DNA of 64,000 bases from Shewanella gaetbuli. GTDB taxonomy: Bacteria; Pseudomonadota; Gammaproteobacteria; Enterobacterales; Shewanellaceae. The notes under the pieces are model-generated. The model worked only from the letters and a program-made list of their open reading frames with translations. It was not told where the DNA came from and did not search any database. Each line of letters starts with the position of its first letter. Position 1 is the first letter of the stretch. Location: NCBI RefSeq assembly GCF_023284065.1, contig NZ_JAKIKP010000011.1:1-64000 (forward strand), given 5' to 3'. This document shows positions 1-8,930 of the stretch, one piece after another. The translations under genes were made by a program, and so were the position numbers.

Positions 1-530
<530 letters not shown>

Positions 531-570
531 TCAACTTAAGCTAATTTCGAGTATCATAATGTAATCATAA

Positions 571-593
571 AGCGGACATCAGTCCGCTTTTTT
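571..593 (+). terminator. Rho-independent terminator after the EP-repeat gene
   Basis: A 7-bp stem AGCGGAC/GTCCGCT with a 4-nt loop is followed by a T run (588-593). It sits 40 nt after the stop and just before the next gene, separating the two transcripts. Confidence 0.85.
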
Positions 594-615
594 GCTTTTG
601 TATAAAGGAATCGTC

Positions 616-948
616 ATGGCTGCCCAACCACGCGTTAAATTTTTACTTCCCTTCGCGCTAGCAACATTCATGTTAACTGGCTGCATTAAAAGCCCAGAGT
701 GGACATTATTTTATTTTGCAGACACCCCAAATAAAACAGACTTAAGCCTTAATTATGATGCTATTAAAGGTTACTACAACACCTTAGAACAGTGCCAAGC
801 TAAAGGCGCAGGAATTGTTAGAATTCAAGGGGTTGAAATTACTGAGCAAGTTGACTTTATTTGTGGGCAACAATGCCAAATCGCGGATGACAATCAAGTC
901 AGTTGTAGTCAATTAGTCAGTGATAAAGATTTTCTAAAGCAGTTGTAG
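616..948 (+). CDS. small outer-membrane or periplasmic lipoprotein, unknown function
   Basis: The protein is about 110 residues. A basic N-terminus and hydrophobic stretch lead to the lipobox LTGC, so the mature protein should start at that Cys and be lipid-anchored. I place the start at 616 because AAGGA lies 7-11 nt upstream; the in-frame ATG at 592 has no ribosome site and lies in the terminator tail. The mature part has four more cysteines (in QCQ, ICGQQCQ and SCSQ contexts), which could form disulfides in the periplasm. I do not recognise the family. It is the first gene before selO, with 42 nt between them, and may be co-transcribed with it. Confidence 0.75.
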   Translation: MAAQPRVKFLLPFALATFMLTGCIKSPEWTLFYFADTPNKTDLSLNYDAIKGYYNTLEQCQAKGAGIVRIQGVEITEQVDFICGQQCQIADDNQVSCSQLVSDKDFLKQL

Positions 949-990
949 TGGCAATTGCCGACATTATGAAGCTAATTACAGGGAAAGCTT

Positions 991-2484
991 ATGCGCTTTA
1001 AACAGGATTTTTTTGAGCAATTAGACGGTTTTTACAGTCAAGTTTATCCGCAACCCATCTCTAACCCACATTGGTTGGGTTGGAGTGAAGACGCCGCGCA
1101 ATTAATTGGCCTAAGCCAACCTAATGATGAATTGCTAATGCAATTGTCGGCAAATCATGCCGCACCCGGTGCGAGTTATTACGCACAAGTTTATAGTGGT
1201 CATCAATTTGGTGGCTATACACCAAGGTTAGGCGATGGTCGGTCAATTATTTTAGGTGAAGCCATTGGTCCTCATGATGCTTGGGATGTTGCTTTAAAAG
1301 GTGGCGGCCCAACGCCCTATTCAAGAATGGGAGATGGCAGAGCGGTTATGCGCTCAGCGGTACGAGAGTTTTTAGTTTCTGAAGCGCTTGCTGCGCTAAA
1401 TGTGCCCACCACTCGTGCATTAGCGGTCATTGGCTCGGACTTACCGGTATGGCGAGAAAGTCAGGAAACCGCTGCCATTACTGTACGCTTAGCTAAAAGC
1501 CACATTCGTTTTGGCCATTTTGAATACTTCAGCTATACCCAACAAGGTGATAAAACCCAATTAACTCAGCTGGTGGACTTTACCATTCAACAGCACTTTC
1601 CCCATTTAACAACTGATAAAGCGGGTTACGTACAATGGTTTAATGAGGTGGTGGCGGCCACGGCTAAAATGATCGCCCATTGGCAAAGTGTTGGCTTTGC
1701 ACATGGGGTCATGAATACCGACAATATGTCGATTATTGGTGACAGCTTTGACTTTGGCCCTTTTTCATTTTTAGACACCTTTAAAGAAGACTTTATTTGC
1801 AACCATTCTGATCATGAAGGCCGTTATGCTTTTGGTCAGCAACCCGGTATTGGTTTTTGGAATTTACAACGTTTGGCACAAGCCCTTACGCCATTGATTG
1901 ATTCAGATGATCTAATTAATGCATTGAATCAATATCAACGTCATCTTGTTGACCAATATCTGCAATTAATGGGGCAAAAAATGGGCTTGCCAAGTTTTGA
2001 ATACAATCAACAACAAGTAGACAAAAAACACCTTGATGCAGCACAGGCCGAGCAGCAAAAACAAGATCTCGCGTTAATTGGTGAATTCACCACCATGCTA
2101 GAAAAAAACCAATTAGATTACACTAACAGCTTGCGCCAATTCGGCCAGCTTGACCCAACATCTACCCAGTCAAGCTTACGTGATGATATGCAAGACACCG
2201 TCAAATATGATGAGTGGTTTGCCGCTTATCAGCTTCGTGTTGGCAAGCTGGCTGATATTAATCAATGGCAGCAAGCACGTAATGCCGTTAACCCCAAATA
2301 TATTTTACGCAATTATTTAGCTCAAGAAGCCATTATCGCCATAGAAGAGCAGGGTGATAACACTAAGCTTGAGCAACTTTATCAATTATTACGCCAACCG
2401 TTTGCTGAGCAACCAGACATGCAAGACTTTGCCAAACGTCCACCTGATTGGGGACAAGGGCTCATTATGTCTTGCAGCAGCTAA
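991..2484 (+). CDS. selO: protein adenylyltransferase SelO (YdiU family)
   Basis: SelO is a pseudokinase-fold enzyme that transfers AMP from ATP to Ser/Thr/Tyr side chains of target proteins and protects cells during oxidative stress. At 497 residues it has the usual bacterial length. Family signatures visible are YSGHQFGGY, the glycine-rich [16 protein letters not shown] and the catalytic [10 protein letters not shown] with SFDFGPF. The C-terminus ends SCSS; the Cys occupies the place of the selenocysteine in eukaryotic SelO, as in E. coli. The ATG at 991 has a GGGA ribosome site 8 nt upstream. The DUF3630-like gene and srkA follow at 12 and 9 nt, so the three probably form one operon. Confidence 0.95.
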   Translation: MRFKQDFFEQLDGFYSQVYPQPISNPHWLGWSEDAAQLIGLSQPNDELLMQLSANHAAPGASYYAQVYSGHQFGGYTPRLGDGRSIILGEAIGPHDAWDVALKGGGPTPYSRMGDGRAVMRSAVREFLVSEALAALNVPTTRALAVIGSDLPVWRESQETAAITVRLAKSHIRFGHFEYFSYTQQGDKTQLTQLVDFTIQQHFPHLTTDKAGYVQWFNEVVAATAKMIAHWQSVGFAHGVMNTDNMSIIGDSFDFGPFSFLDTFKEDFICNHSDHEGRYAFGQQPGIGFWNLQRLAQALTPLIDSDDLINALNQYQRHLVDQYLQLMGQKMGLPSFEYNQQQVDKKHLDAAQAEQQKQDLALIGEFTTMLEKNQLDYTNSLRQFGQLDPTSTQSSLRDDMQDTVKYDEWFAAYQLRVGKLADINQWQQARNAVNPKYILRNYLAQEAIIAIEEQGDNTKLEQLYQLLRQPFAEQPDMQDFAKRPPDWGQGLIMSCSS

Positions 2485-2496
2485 ATGAGATAAAAC

Positions 2497-2805
2497 ATGA
2501 AGTTACACTCCGCCACGTTAGACCGAGATAATTTATCGCTGATGATCAGCGCTGAAATCGATTTTGAACATTTTGAACAGTTTGCCGAGCCACTTGCCGC
2601 CGCTTTAGACTGCAGTATTGGTGAGCGCCAGTGGGGAGCCGACCGCCACCAATGGTTACTAGATTTTGAAGGTAGCCAATTATGGCTGCATTATGAATTT
2701 TATGGCGATATTTGCTGGATAAGTACCAAACGAGCAGACGAGTTTGATGTGCTTGAGTATTTATATGGTTTGCTAACACCCTATGTTACACCAACTAATA
2801 GGTAA
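2497..2805 (+). CDS. DUF3630-like small soluble protein
   Basis: A 102-residue acidic protein without signal peptide or membrane segment, rich in aromatic residues (WLLDFEGSQLWLHYEF). It resembles the DUF3630 family of Shewanella and relatives, an assignment made from memory of sequence style and position, so only moderately secure. No catalytic motif is visible. It lies tightly between selO (12 nt) and srkA (9 nt), pointing to co-expression with these stress-related kinase-fold proteins. Function is unknown. Confidence 0.75.
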   Translation: MKLHSATLDRDNLSLMISAEIDFEHFEQFAEPLAAALDCSIGERQWGADRHQWLLDFEGSQLWLHYEFYGDICWISTKRADEFDVLEYLYGLLTPYVTPTNR

Positions 2806-2814
2806 CAAAACGCT

Positions 2815-3804
2815 ATGAGTGAGCAAGCAACTGAGTTTCATTATCAAGATTTAACCCCAGACTTAATTTTAGATGCCATCGAAAGTATTGGTGTTTTTCC
2901 TGAAACAGGTTTGTTGGCGTTAAACAGCTATGAAAATAGGGTATACCAATTTAGGAGTGATCAAGCTAAACGATATGTGGTGAAGTTTTATCGCCCTAAC
3001 CGTTGGAGCAATCAGCAAATTCAAGAAGAACATGACTATTCTATTGAGTTAGCTGACAACGAAGTGCCCATTGCCACCCCTGAACAGATTAATGGTCAAA
3101 CATTACATACATTTAAAGGGTTTCGTTTTGCCCTGTTCAAGTCTATTGGTGGACGCCAGTTTGAAGTCGATAACCTTGACCAACTAGAAGCAGTAGGGCG
3201 TTTTATTGGACGTATTCATCAGTATGCATCGCAAAAACCTTTTGCCCACCGTGAACCGCTAACCCCTGAAATTTTAGGAGTAGAGCCCTTAGCTTTTTTA
3301 AAACAAAGTGGCATGGTGGAAGGGGCAATAGCCAATGCGTTTTTTACCGTGGCAGAGCAGGTACTTGATAAAGCTATGGCTGTTTGGCAAACCCAACAGT
3401 TTCCCTCTATTCGGCTGCATGGTGATCTTCATCCTGGTAATATTTTGTGGACACCAGATGGCCCTGGATTTGTTGACTTAGACGATGCCAAACAAGGCCC
3501 AGCGGTACAAGACATTTGGATGATGTTAACGGGTGACAGACAGCAGCAAGTGTTACAGCTAGATACCTTGTTAGAGGGCTACCAAGAGTTTGCTGATTTT
3601 CAAATGTCACAACTGACACTAATAGAGCCATTACGCGCTTTAAGAATGTTGCATTACAACGCATGGTTAGCAAAACGTTGGCAAGATCCCGCTTTTCCAA
3701 TGAACTTTCCATGGTTTGGTGATATCAAATATTGGGAGCAACAAACTCTGGCTTTTAAAGAGCAGTTATCAGCGCTAGATGAAGCCCCTTTGAGTTTGTT
3801 TTAA
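2815..3804 (+). CDS. srkA: stress response serine/threonine kinase SrkA (YihE)
   Basis: SrkA is an APH/choline-kinase-fold Ser/Thr protein kinase that counters stress-induced cell death in E. coli, where it also lies just upstream of dsbA. Length (329 aa) matches the family. The catalytic loop LHGDLHPGNILW and the metal-binding GFVDLDDAKQGPAVQD are intact, as is the N-terminal YENRVYQF segment that forms the glycine-poor ATP loop. It is last in the selO operon and 177 nt ahead of dsbA. That gap is large enough for a separate dsbA promoter, though read-through is known in enterics. Confidence 0.93.
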   Translation: MSEQATEFHYQDLTPDLILDAIESIGVFPETGLLALNSYENRVYQFRSDQAKRYVVKFYRPNRWSNQQIQEEHDYSIELADNEVPIATPEQINGQTLHTFKGFRFALFKSIGGRQFEVDNLDQLEAVGRFIGRIHQYASQKPFAHREPLTPEILGVEPLAFLKQSGMVEGAIANAFFTVAEQVLDKAMAVWQTQQFPSIRLHGDLHPGNILWTPDGPGFVDLDDAKQGPAVQDIWMMLTGDRQQQVLQLDTLLEGYQEFADFQMSQLTLIEPLRALRMLHYNAWLAKRWQDPAFPMNFPWFGDIKYWEQQTLAFKEQLSALDEAPLSLF

Positions 3805-3981
3805 GCTGGCTTTATCTTGCTGAACTTTGATCTAAAAAGGTTAATTAAACTTAATATTTGCTGGTCGCGGTAAATTGTTACAAATACAATCCAGTGAATA
3901 TTGTGAATTTTTTAATGTTGCAGTTAATATGGCGACATTGATTTTATTTAAACAAAAATGCGTTTTGCAAAAGGAACTACG

Positions 3982-4596
3982 ATGAAAAAAGCACTATTAA
4001 TGGCAGCGGCATTATTATTTATACCGTTAGCGGCCAATGCTGCAGACTACAAAGAAGGTGTTCATTACACCGTTATTAATGATGGTCCTGGCACTGCCAA
4101 ACCAGAGATTACTGAGTTTTTCTCGTTCTTCTGTGGTCATTGTTATAATTTCTCAAAAACCGTTATCCCAAAAATTGAGCAAACTATTCCTGAAGGTGTT
4201 GCTTTCAAGCAAGCTCACGTTGAGTTTATTGGTCGTGAAATGGGTGTAGAAATGTCTCGTGCATTTGCTATTGCTCACCAGCTAAAAGTAGAAGATAAAA
4301 TTGAGCCAGCCATATTTTCTGCTATTCATGATAAAAAGCAGAGCTTCACTAGCTTAAAAGATCTTCGTTTACTGTTTATTGCTAACGGTGTTGAAGGTAA
4401 AGATTTTGATGCCGCAGCCAATTCATTTATGGTGAACGCGCAAATGTCTAAAATGAAGCGTGATACCACCAATGCAAAAATCTCTGGCGTACCGTCATTA
4501 GTTGTTAATGGCAAATACCGTGTAGAAACGGGGGCGATTAAGTCTTATGACGAGCTATTAGATATCGCTTATTACTTAGCTGAAAACAAAAAGTAA
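3982..4596 (+). CDS. dsbA: thiol:disulfide interchange protein DsbA
   Basis: Periplasmic oxidase that inserts disulfides into secreted proteins, with a thioredoxin fold and helical insertion; about 204 residues. The start at 3982 is supported by AAGGA upstream and the typical leader MKKALLMAAALLFIPLAANA, cleaved before ADYKEG. The ATG at 3958 would place eight extra residues before the signal. The active site is C51-G-H-C54 rather than the CPHC of enteric DsbA; the CxxC dipeptide sets redox potential, so it may be a somewhat different oxidant. The cis-Pro loop SGVPSLVVNG is present. The partner DsbB is not in this window. Confidence 0.95.
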   Translation: MKKALLMAAALLFIPLAANAADYKEGVHYTVINDGPGTAKPEITEFFSFFCGHCYNFSKTVIPKIEQTIPEGVAFKQAHVEFIGREMGVEMSRAFAIAHQLKVEDKIEPAIFSAIHDKKQSFTSLKDLRLLFIANGVEGKDFDAAANSFMVNAQMSKMKRDTTNAKISGVPSLVVNGKYRVETGAIKSYDELLDIAYYLAENKK

Positions 4597-4673
4597 TCCA
4601 CTAACAAGGGGCGCCATTATCTCAATATTTGAGGGTGACAGTGGTTTAACACTCATGATTGAGTTTTATGATT

Positions 4674-4696
4674 AAAGGAGCTTCGGCTCCTTTTTT
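4674..4696 (+). terminator. Rho-independent terminator of dsbA
   Basis: AAAGGAGC-TTCG-GCTCCTTTTTT: a compact stem with a stable UUCG-type tetraloop and a T6 tail, 77 nt after the dsbA stop. Confidence 0.9.
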
Positions 4697-4753
4697 GTGG
4701 CTGATAGCTTGTTGAGACGGATGCTGTTGGAAACTCATCAATTTTTTGCAGGC

Positions 4754-4822
4754 AAAAAAAAACCGTACGCTTAAAAAGCTGTACGGTGTCGAGCTAAATA
4801 GCTCTTTATACCCTGAGTAACG
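4754..4822 (-). ncRNA. candidate small RNA, about 69 nt, Hfq-type architecture
   Basis: Read on the minus strand, a promoter-like pair (TTGCCA, 17 nt, TATTAT; 4829-4857) is followed by a predicted transcript start near 4822. Then come a perfect GAGCTATTTAGCTC hairpin (4791-4804) and a strong terminator: stem ACCGTAC/GTACGGT (4781-4787 with 4762-4768), extended by GCTT/AAGC, with nine U residues (4754-4762). No credible minus-strand gene lies upstream for this terminator to serve, since zapB starts far away and a 300-nt gap with a plus-strand gene intervenes. Two hairpins and a long U tail fit an Hfq-dependent sRNA. It does not match my memory of Spot 42, although dsbA-polA regions carry that RNA in enterics. 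Confidence 0.6.
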
Positions 4823-4828
4823 TTTAAG

Positions 4829-4857
4829 ATAATAACAAAGTGTCAAAAAATTGGCAA
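4829..4857 (-). promoter_or_regulatory. sigma-70-like promoter for the candidate sRNA
   Basis: On the minus strand, -35 TTGCCA (4857-4852) and -10 TATTAT (4834-4829) each match consensus 5 of 6 with the optimal 17-bp spacer. The predicted start is near 4822. No ribosome site with a real coding frame follows before the terminator. Confidence 0.55.
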
Positions 4858-5082
4858 GCGGCATTTTTATGTCGCATTGTGTTTTTTTTGTTAAAAAAGT
4901 TTAAGTTGATGCAACTTTTGCCATGTTCAATGGTCAAAATGTTTGCTAATAATAAGTCATATTTTAATGGCGAAATTTTTGATAATCGTAATAGGTTGTC
5001 AACAAAGCGCTTAAACTTGCTTTAAGGCTAAGAAGTTAACATTGGAAATATTAAAAACAGCAAAACCAATGAAGGAGGCCCT

Positions 5083-5292
5083 ATGAGAATGTTTCCTGTT
5101 TATGCCCCAAAATTAATTGTTAAACATGCCAGGATTTTTTTGACTGGTGTGATATGGGTAAAAGATTTAGGTCAATTAGAATTCAATAAAGGACGATTTG
5201 TTGCCCATAAAAAAAGCCTACCTAAAGTGAGGCAGGCTGTTTCAGAGTTAAATGCACTGATAGAGTCATCACAGCATCAACAAGCGGTATAA
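5083..5292 (+). CDS. small basic protein of unknown function
   Basis: A 69-residue protein. The ribosome site is near perfect (GGAGG, 5 nt before ATG), the best evidence that this short frame is translated. The N-terminal half is hydrophobic and basic (MRMFPVYAPKLIVKHARIFL), then KGRFVAHKK; the C-terminal part is helical and charged. There is no cleavable signal peptide and no recognised domain. It ends 9 bp from the convergent zapB gene. The roughly 290 bp upstream hold only the sRNA candidate and AT-rich promoter-like DNA. Confidence 0.7.
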   Translation: MRMFPVYAPKLIVKHARIFLTGVIWVKDLGQLEFNKGRFVAHKKSLPKVRQAVSELNALIESSQHQQAV

Positions 5293-5301
5293 CGCCGAGC
5301 A

Positions 5302-5502
5302 TTAAACTTCGCTATTCAATAAACCAACAAGGCCGTTGACCTTATCACTCCATGAGTTAAGGTCTTGCTGCAATTGTTGGTTTTTTTCTGTTAGTTCATT
5401 ATTCTTTTGCTTCTCTTCTTCAAGCTCCATTTTTAGTAGCTCAATATTTTCAAGAGTCGCCTGGATCTTGTTTTCCAGTTGGGACAGTAATTCAAGGCTC
5501 AT
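5302..5502 (-). CDS. zapB: cell division protein ZapB
   Basis: ZapB is a small cytoplasmic coiled-coil protein that joins the Z ring through ZapA and helps compact the ring at mid-cell. The 66-residue sequence begins [14 protein letters not shown], as the family does. Residues 4-58 are an almost continuous coiled coil (Leu/Ile at a/d positions, runs of Glu/Lys/Gln/Asn). Length fits ZapB (about 70-80 aa). It is transcribed toward the small gene ending at 5292, with 9 bp between the stops and no hairpin there. Confidence 0.88.
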   Translation of the reverse strand: MSLELLSQLENKIQATLENIELLKMELEEEKQKNNELTEKNQQLQQDLNSWSDKVNGLVGLLNSEV

Positions 5503-5652
5503 GGGGAGTCCTAATGGTTTCTATATGGAACCTTGATTCTATCAGCGACAGGCCTCAGTGGAATAGCCTTTATCGTCAACTGAACAAAAAATAGTCAAAA
5601 TTTAATACTATTTTTGTGTTGAGGGATGATATTGCTGTTTAAGGTGGCTCAC

Positions 5653-5718
5653 TATGAATAAAATCATCATTGAGCATCTGGTGATTTTGCTATTTTTCAT
5701 GATACTTTTTAGCAATTA
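5653..5718 (+). CDS. possible 21-residue hydrophobic micropeptide or Ile/Leu-rich leader upstream of ilvE
   Basis: A short frame with AAGGTGG 7 nt before the ATG, the same ribosome-site sequence that ilvE uses. The peptide starts MNKIIIEHLVILLFF; 12 of 21 residues are Ile, Leu or Val. It could be a single-pass membrane micropeptide or a leader that senses branched-chain amino acid supply, since ilvE starts about 280 nt later. I do not see a terminator/antiterminator pair after it, which argues against classic attenuation. Otherwise the 5503-5999 gap holds only AT-rich sequence without clear sites. Confidence 0.35.
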
Positions 5719-5999
5719 ATCGTTAATTTATCTTAGTAGCAATCGAATATCAGTATCATTAAGCCGATGTTGGTTAGGATTTCAAGTTAGAGCATTACGG
5801 CATGCTTTATGGCTCCCCTTAATTGGTGAAATCAAATGGTAGCAACACAGTATCATTTGTTAAGCATTGCTAGCGTTAACGGGATTATAAGTATTGTTAC
5901 GTTGAATTGACGTCAATGACACAACAAAACATGACGGTTAACTTGACTTTATTTACGGCTCTCCATAGTCTTCAAGCTCAGTTTTTAAGGTGGTATGCA

Positions 6000-7094
6000 A
6001 TGGATATAAAATATAATTTAAAACCCGCGTCAGAGCGCCGCACTGAGCAGTTTACACCCGAAGGTAATGTAGGCTTTGGTAAACTGCGTACTGACCATAT
6101 GTTTTTGATGGATTACCGTGACGGTCAATGGTGTGATCCGCGCATTGTGCCTTATGGCCCTTTTGAAATGGCACCCGGAGCCATGACGCTTCATTATGGC
6201 CAATCAATTTTTGAGGGCGCAAAAGCCTTTATGCATGATGATGGCGAAATTTACACATTTCGTTTAAATATGAATGCTCAGCGTATGAACCGTTCTGCAG
6301 ATATTGTGTGTATTCCCAATATTGATGAGCAAATGCAGTTGGACGCTATTAATGCCTTAATTGATGTTGATAGAAACTGGTTCCCTATGCAAGAAGGGGC
6401 ATGTTTATACATTCGTCCATTTATTTTTGCTACCGAAGACCGTTTATCGGTTAGTCCAAGCCAGCAATACACGTTTTGTGTCATGTTAAGTCCGTCTGGA
6501 GCTTATTATTCTTCAGGTGGTGTTAACGAAGGTATTCGCTTATTGATTACCACCAAGTTCCACCGTGCAGTATCGGGTGGCACTGGCGCGTCTAAAGCCG
6601 CGGGTAATTATGCTGCGTCTTTACGAGCAGGTAAGGCTGCGGCTGAATACGGTGCAGCACAAGTATTGTATTTAGATGCCAATAACCAACAGATTGAAGA
6701 AGTTGGTGCAATGAACCACTTCCATATCTTAAAAGATGGCACCATTATTATTCCTAAATTCACCGATACGATTTTGCAGTCAATCACTTCCAAATCGATT
6801 CTAGAGTTAGGTGATATGCTAGGCTGTGAAGTTCGCCAAGAAACCGTAATGCTTGATAAGTTTATTGCCGACATTGAGTCTGGTGAGATTATTGAAGCCG
6901 GTGGTTTTGGTACGGCGGCGGTGGTTTCACCTGTGACGTCATACATTTTTGAAGATCATCGTGTTATCACCGTGGGTGACGGTAAAGTTGGCCCACATAT
7001 TCAAAAAATCTATAAGGTCTTTACCGACATTCAAAAAGGGCTAACTCAAGGGCCTGAAGGTTGGGTTAAACGGGTAGAGCGTGTCGCGCCTTAA
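6000..7094 (+). CDS. ilvE: branched-chain amino acid aminotransferase (type II)
   Basis: PLP enzyme of fold type IV that interconverts Leu, Ile and Val with their 2-oxo acids using glutamate/2-oxoglutarate. With the start at 6000 (AAGGTGG upstream, protein beginning MDIKYNLKP) it is 364 residues, right for the class that includes mitochondrial BCAT. The frame stays open to 5907, but the extra 31 residues have no ribosome site. Visible signatures are MTLHYGQSIFEGAKAF, YIRPFIFATE and the PLP-lysine segment GGTGASKAAGNYAAS. The ilvGMEDA cluster is not adjacent, so the gene stands alone between zapB and a terminator. Confidence 0.93.
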   Translation: MDIKYNLKPASERRTEQFTPEGNVGFGKLRTDHMFLMDYRDGQWCDPRIVPYGPFEMAPGAMTLHYGQSIFEGAKAFMHDDGEIYTFRLNMNAQRMNRSADIVCIPNIDEQMQLDAINALIDVDRNWFPMQEGACLYIRPFIFATEDRLSVSPSQQYTFCVMLSPSGAYYSSGGVNEGIRLLITTKFHRAVSGGTGASKAAGNYAASLRAGKAAAEYGAAQVLYLDANNQQIEEVGAMNHFHILKDGTIIIPKFTDTILQSITSKSILELGDMLGCEVRQETVMLDKFIADIESGEIIEAGGFGTAAVVSPVTSYIFEDHRVITVGDGKVGPHIQKIYKVFTDIQKGLTQGPEGWVKRVERVAP

Positions 7095-7125
7095 AAAGTA
7101 AGCCTCTAATTTAGAAAAATAAAAT

Positions 7126-7156
7126 CCGCCAGCTTAATTAGCTGGCGGGTTTTTTT
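7126..7156 (+). terminator. Rho-independent terminator of ilvE
   Basis: A 9-bp stem CCGCCAGCT/AGCTGGCGG with a 5-nt loop, then G and seven T residues, 31 nt after the stop. The rest of the gap to 7372 shows nothing I can name. Confidence 0.95.
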
Positions 7157-7371
7157 ATCGCGCATATTGTTATGTCACAAGCTATGAAGGCTGAGGCGTT
7201 TTTTGAGATACAGGTGTTTTTATTTTAGTCAAAGAGATTAGGTGCTAAAGGGGTAGCACGGCGATTGAGAGTTGAGGGAGACCGCTATCACTAGCAAAAC
7301 GTCGAGGTTTTATGAATGTGAATAGCGGGCCAAAGTTAATTTGGCCTAATGCTACTAGGTGCGTAAAGAAA

Positions 7372-7737
7372 CTACGCTAAAAACTTTTCAATAGTACATT
7401 GAATATCAGAAGGTGATATTGGTTTTGTGAGATAGCTATCTGCACCGACTCTTTTACCAAATTCTTGGTCGCTTTCTTCCGTTAAGCTACTGATCACCAC
7501 GATAGGAATATCTGCGGTTTCGGGATTACCTTTGAGATGCTTAATGACCTGATATCCATTAATATTTGGCATGTTTATATCTAATAAAATTAAATCAGGA
7601 TGCATGTTGATTAATAATTCAATTGCAGCAGAACCTGAATTAGCTGAGACAACTCGGTGTTCATCTCCCAATATTGCTAATAAGATACCTGTGCTGACTG
7701 GGTCGTCATCAATGACCAAAATTTGCTTACTATTCAT
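7372..7737 (-). CDS. single-domain response regulator (CheY-like receiver)
   Basis: 121 residues forming one receiver domain without an output domain. Acidic pocket D10-D12, phospho-acceptor D53 (LILLDINMPN), S83 (VVISS) and K105 (LTKPISPSD) are all present, so it should be phosphorylated by a histidine kinase. No kinase is adjacent; upstream, 39 nt away on the same strand, is a phosphotransferase gene. Such orphan receivers act by protein-protein contact, for example in motility or multistep relays. The partner cannot be deduced here. Confidence 0.9.
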   Translation of the reverse strand: MNSKQILVIDDDPVSTGILLAILGDEHRVVSANSGSAAIELLINMHPDLILLDINMPNINGYQVIKHLKGNPETADIPIVVISSLTEESDQEFGKRVGADSYLTKPISPSDIQCTIEKFLA

Positions 7738-7776
7738 ATTGCTTACCTTTTGAAGTGGTTATGTTAGTGTAAGTGA

Positions 7777-8763
7777 TTAGTTTAAAATTGCTAATGCTTT
7801 TACCGTTAAAGTCTCAGAGTAAGCATTGATTTTATGGTGCTCTGGACTCCAGCCTTTTAAAAAACGATGAAAGTCCGCCCAAGCAATCTCATAGAGTGAA
7901 CGCCACGATTTAACCAGCTCATCAGCATTGATCTCAGGATGGTATTGGTTAACGCCTAATTTTAACTGATCAAAATAATAGTTCAAATATTGCTCGACTT
8001 GAAGCTCAAGTTGTTGATAAGTGAGTTCAAAAGGCAGCACGCTACTTAAAAAGTATGCGATATCTTTCATGCCACAACCTTGGCCAATATATTGAAAGTC
8101 TACCGCAGCGGCTTGTTGATGATCATCGCTGAAGCAAAAGTTAGCCAGTTTTGCATCACCGTGCACTAAGGTTTGAAACTGGCATTGGTTTAACTTGTTA
8201 TCTAATTGCTCTGCTGCATTTTTGAGTGCTTTATCGTCTAATGCCACTAACTCATCAGGGCGGGTATTTAAATGCCAATAAGTGCCTATTGGCCAAAGCC
8301 CGTCGGCTGAATGATGCATAAATTGCCCGTGAAAATGCCCAAGCCATCGTAAACAAGCTTTGATGCTGGTTTCATTTGGCGTTTTTACTAATGCACTAAA
8401 ACCACAGGTAGCGAGATCTTGTAGAATAAGTAACACACCAGAGGCAGATTGTTCAACATATAAGCATTGTGGAACAGCACAATTATCTGCACATAACTGG
8501 CTAAAATGCTTGTACCAATTGACTTCAACTTGATATGAAAATAGTTTGCGTGAGTGTGAAAGCTGAGAGTGCCAGCCCTTAGGGTGTAAGTTCTGCTCTG
8601 GAAAGCGAATATGTTTTACGATAACAGATGAATAAGAGCATCCTTCAAGATGAACCCTAATGAGCTCTCCATAATGACTCCACAATGGTTGAATTAATTC
8701 AATGTTAGTCACTTTTTGAGCCGGTAATACGCTAAGTATTTTTGCGGTCAGTTTGTCATTCAT
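7777..8763 (-). CDS. APH/ecdysteroid-kinase-like phosphotransferase family protein
   Basis: 328-residue protein of the kinase-fold small-molecule phosphotransferases. The catalytic loop LVHGDAKLANFCF and the metal site AAVDFQYIGQGCGMKDIAYF are intact, and the spacing matches the EcKinase/DUF1679 branch rather than aminoglycoside resistance enzymes. The substrate is not deducible (sugar, choline-like or amino-alcohol compounds in relatives). The N-terminus is cytoplasmic, with no signal. It may share a transcript with the receiver gene downstream; its own promoter lies in the 167-bp divergent gap with the M20 peptidase. Confidence 0.8.
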   Translation of the reverse strand: MNDKLTAKILSVLPAQKVTNIELIQPLWSHYGELIRVHLEGCSYSSVIVKHIRFPEQNLHPKGWHSQLSHSRKLFSYQVEVNWYKHFSQLCADNCAVPQCLYVEQSASGVLLILQDLATCGFSALVKTPNETSIKACLRWLGHFHGQFMHHSADGLWPIGTYWHLNTRPDELVALDDKALKNAAEQLDNKLNQCQFQTLVHGDAKLANFCFSDDHQQAAAVDFQYIGQGCGMKDIAYFLSSVLPFELTYQQLELQVEQYLNYYFDQLKLGVNQYHPEINADELVKSWRSLYEIAWADFHRFLKGWSPEHHKINAYSETLTVKALAILN

Positions 8764-8930
8764 ATCCGATGTTATATCTCTTATAGCTGTAATTAGCGGG
8801 AGGTTATCTTTTGCAGTTTACCTGCTTTTATCGAACGCTACAGTTGAAATGTTTTGTCACAGCGGGTGTATTACGCAATATTGATTACTGTGTTAGGTTA
8901 TATGTAACATTCAATTAACCTCTTGCCTTT

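Noticed and set aside
4754..4822. Identification of the candidate sRNA as Spot 42
   Set aside because: Only the opening AGGGTA-like stretch resembles it; length and hairpins differ and polA/engB are not next to it.
4646..4864. 72-residue minus-strand open frame over the sRNA region
   Set aside because: No ribosome site, odd composition, and it runs through the terminator hairpins.
5719..5999. Classic ilv attenuator terminator upstream of ilvE
   Set aside because: No GC-rich stem with a T run could be found between the micro-ORF and ilvE.
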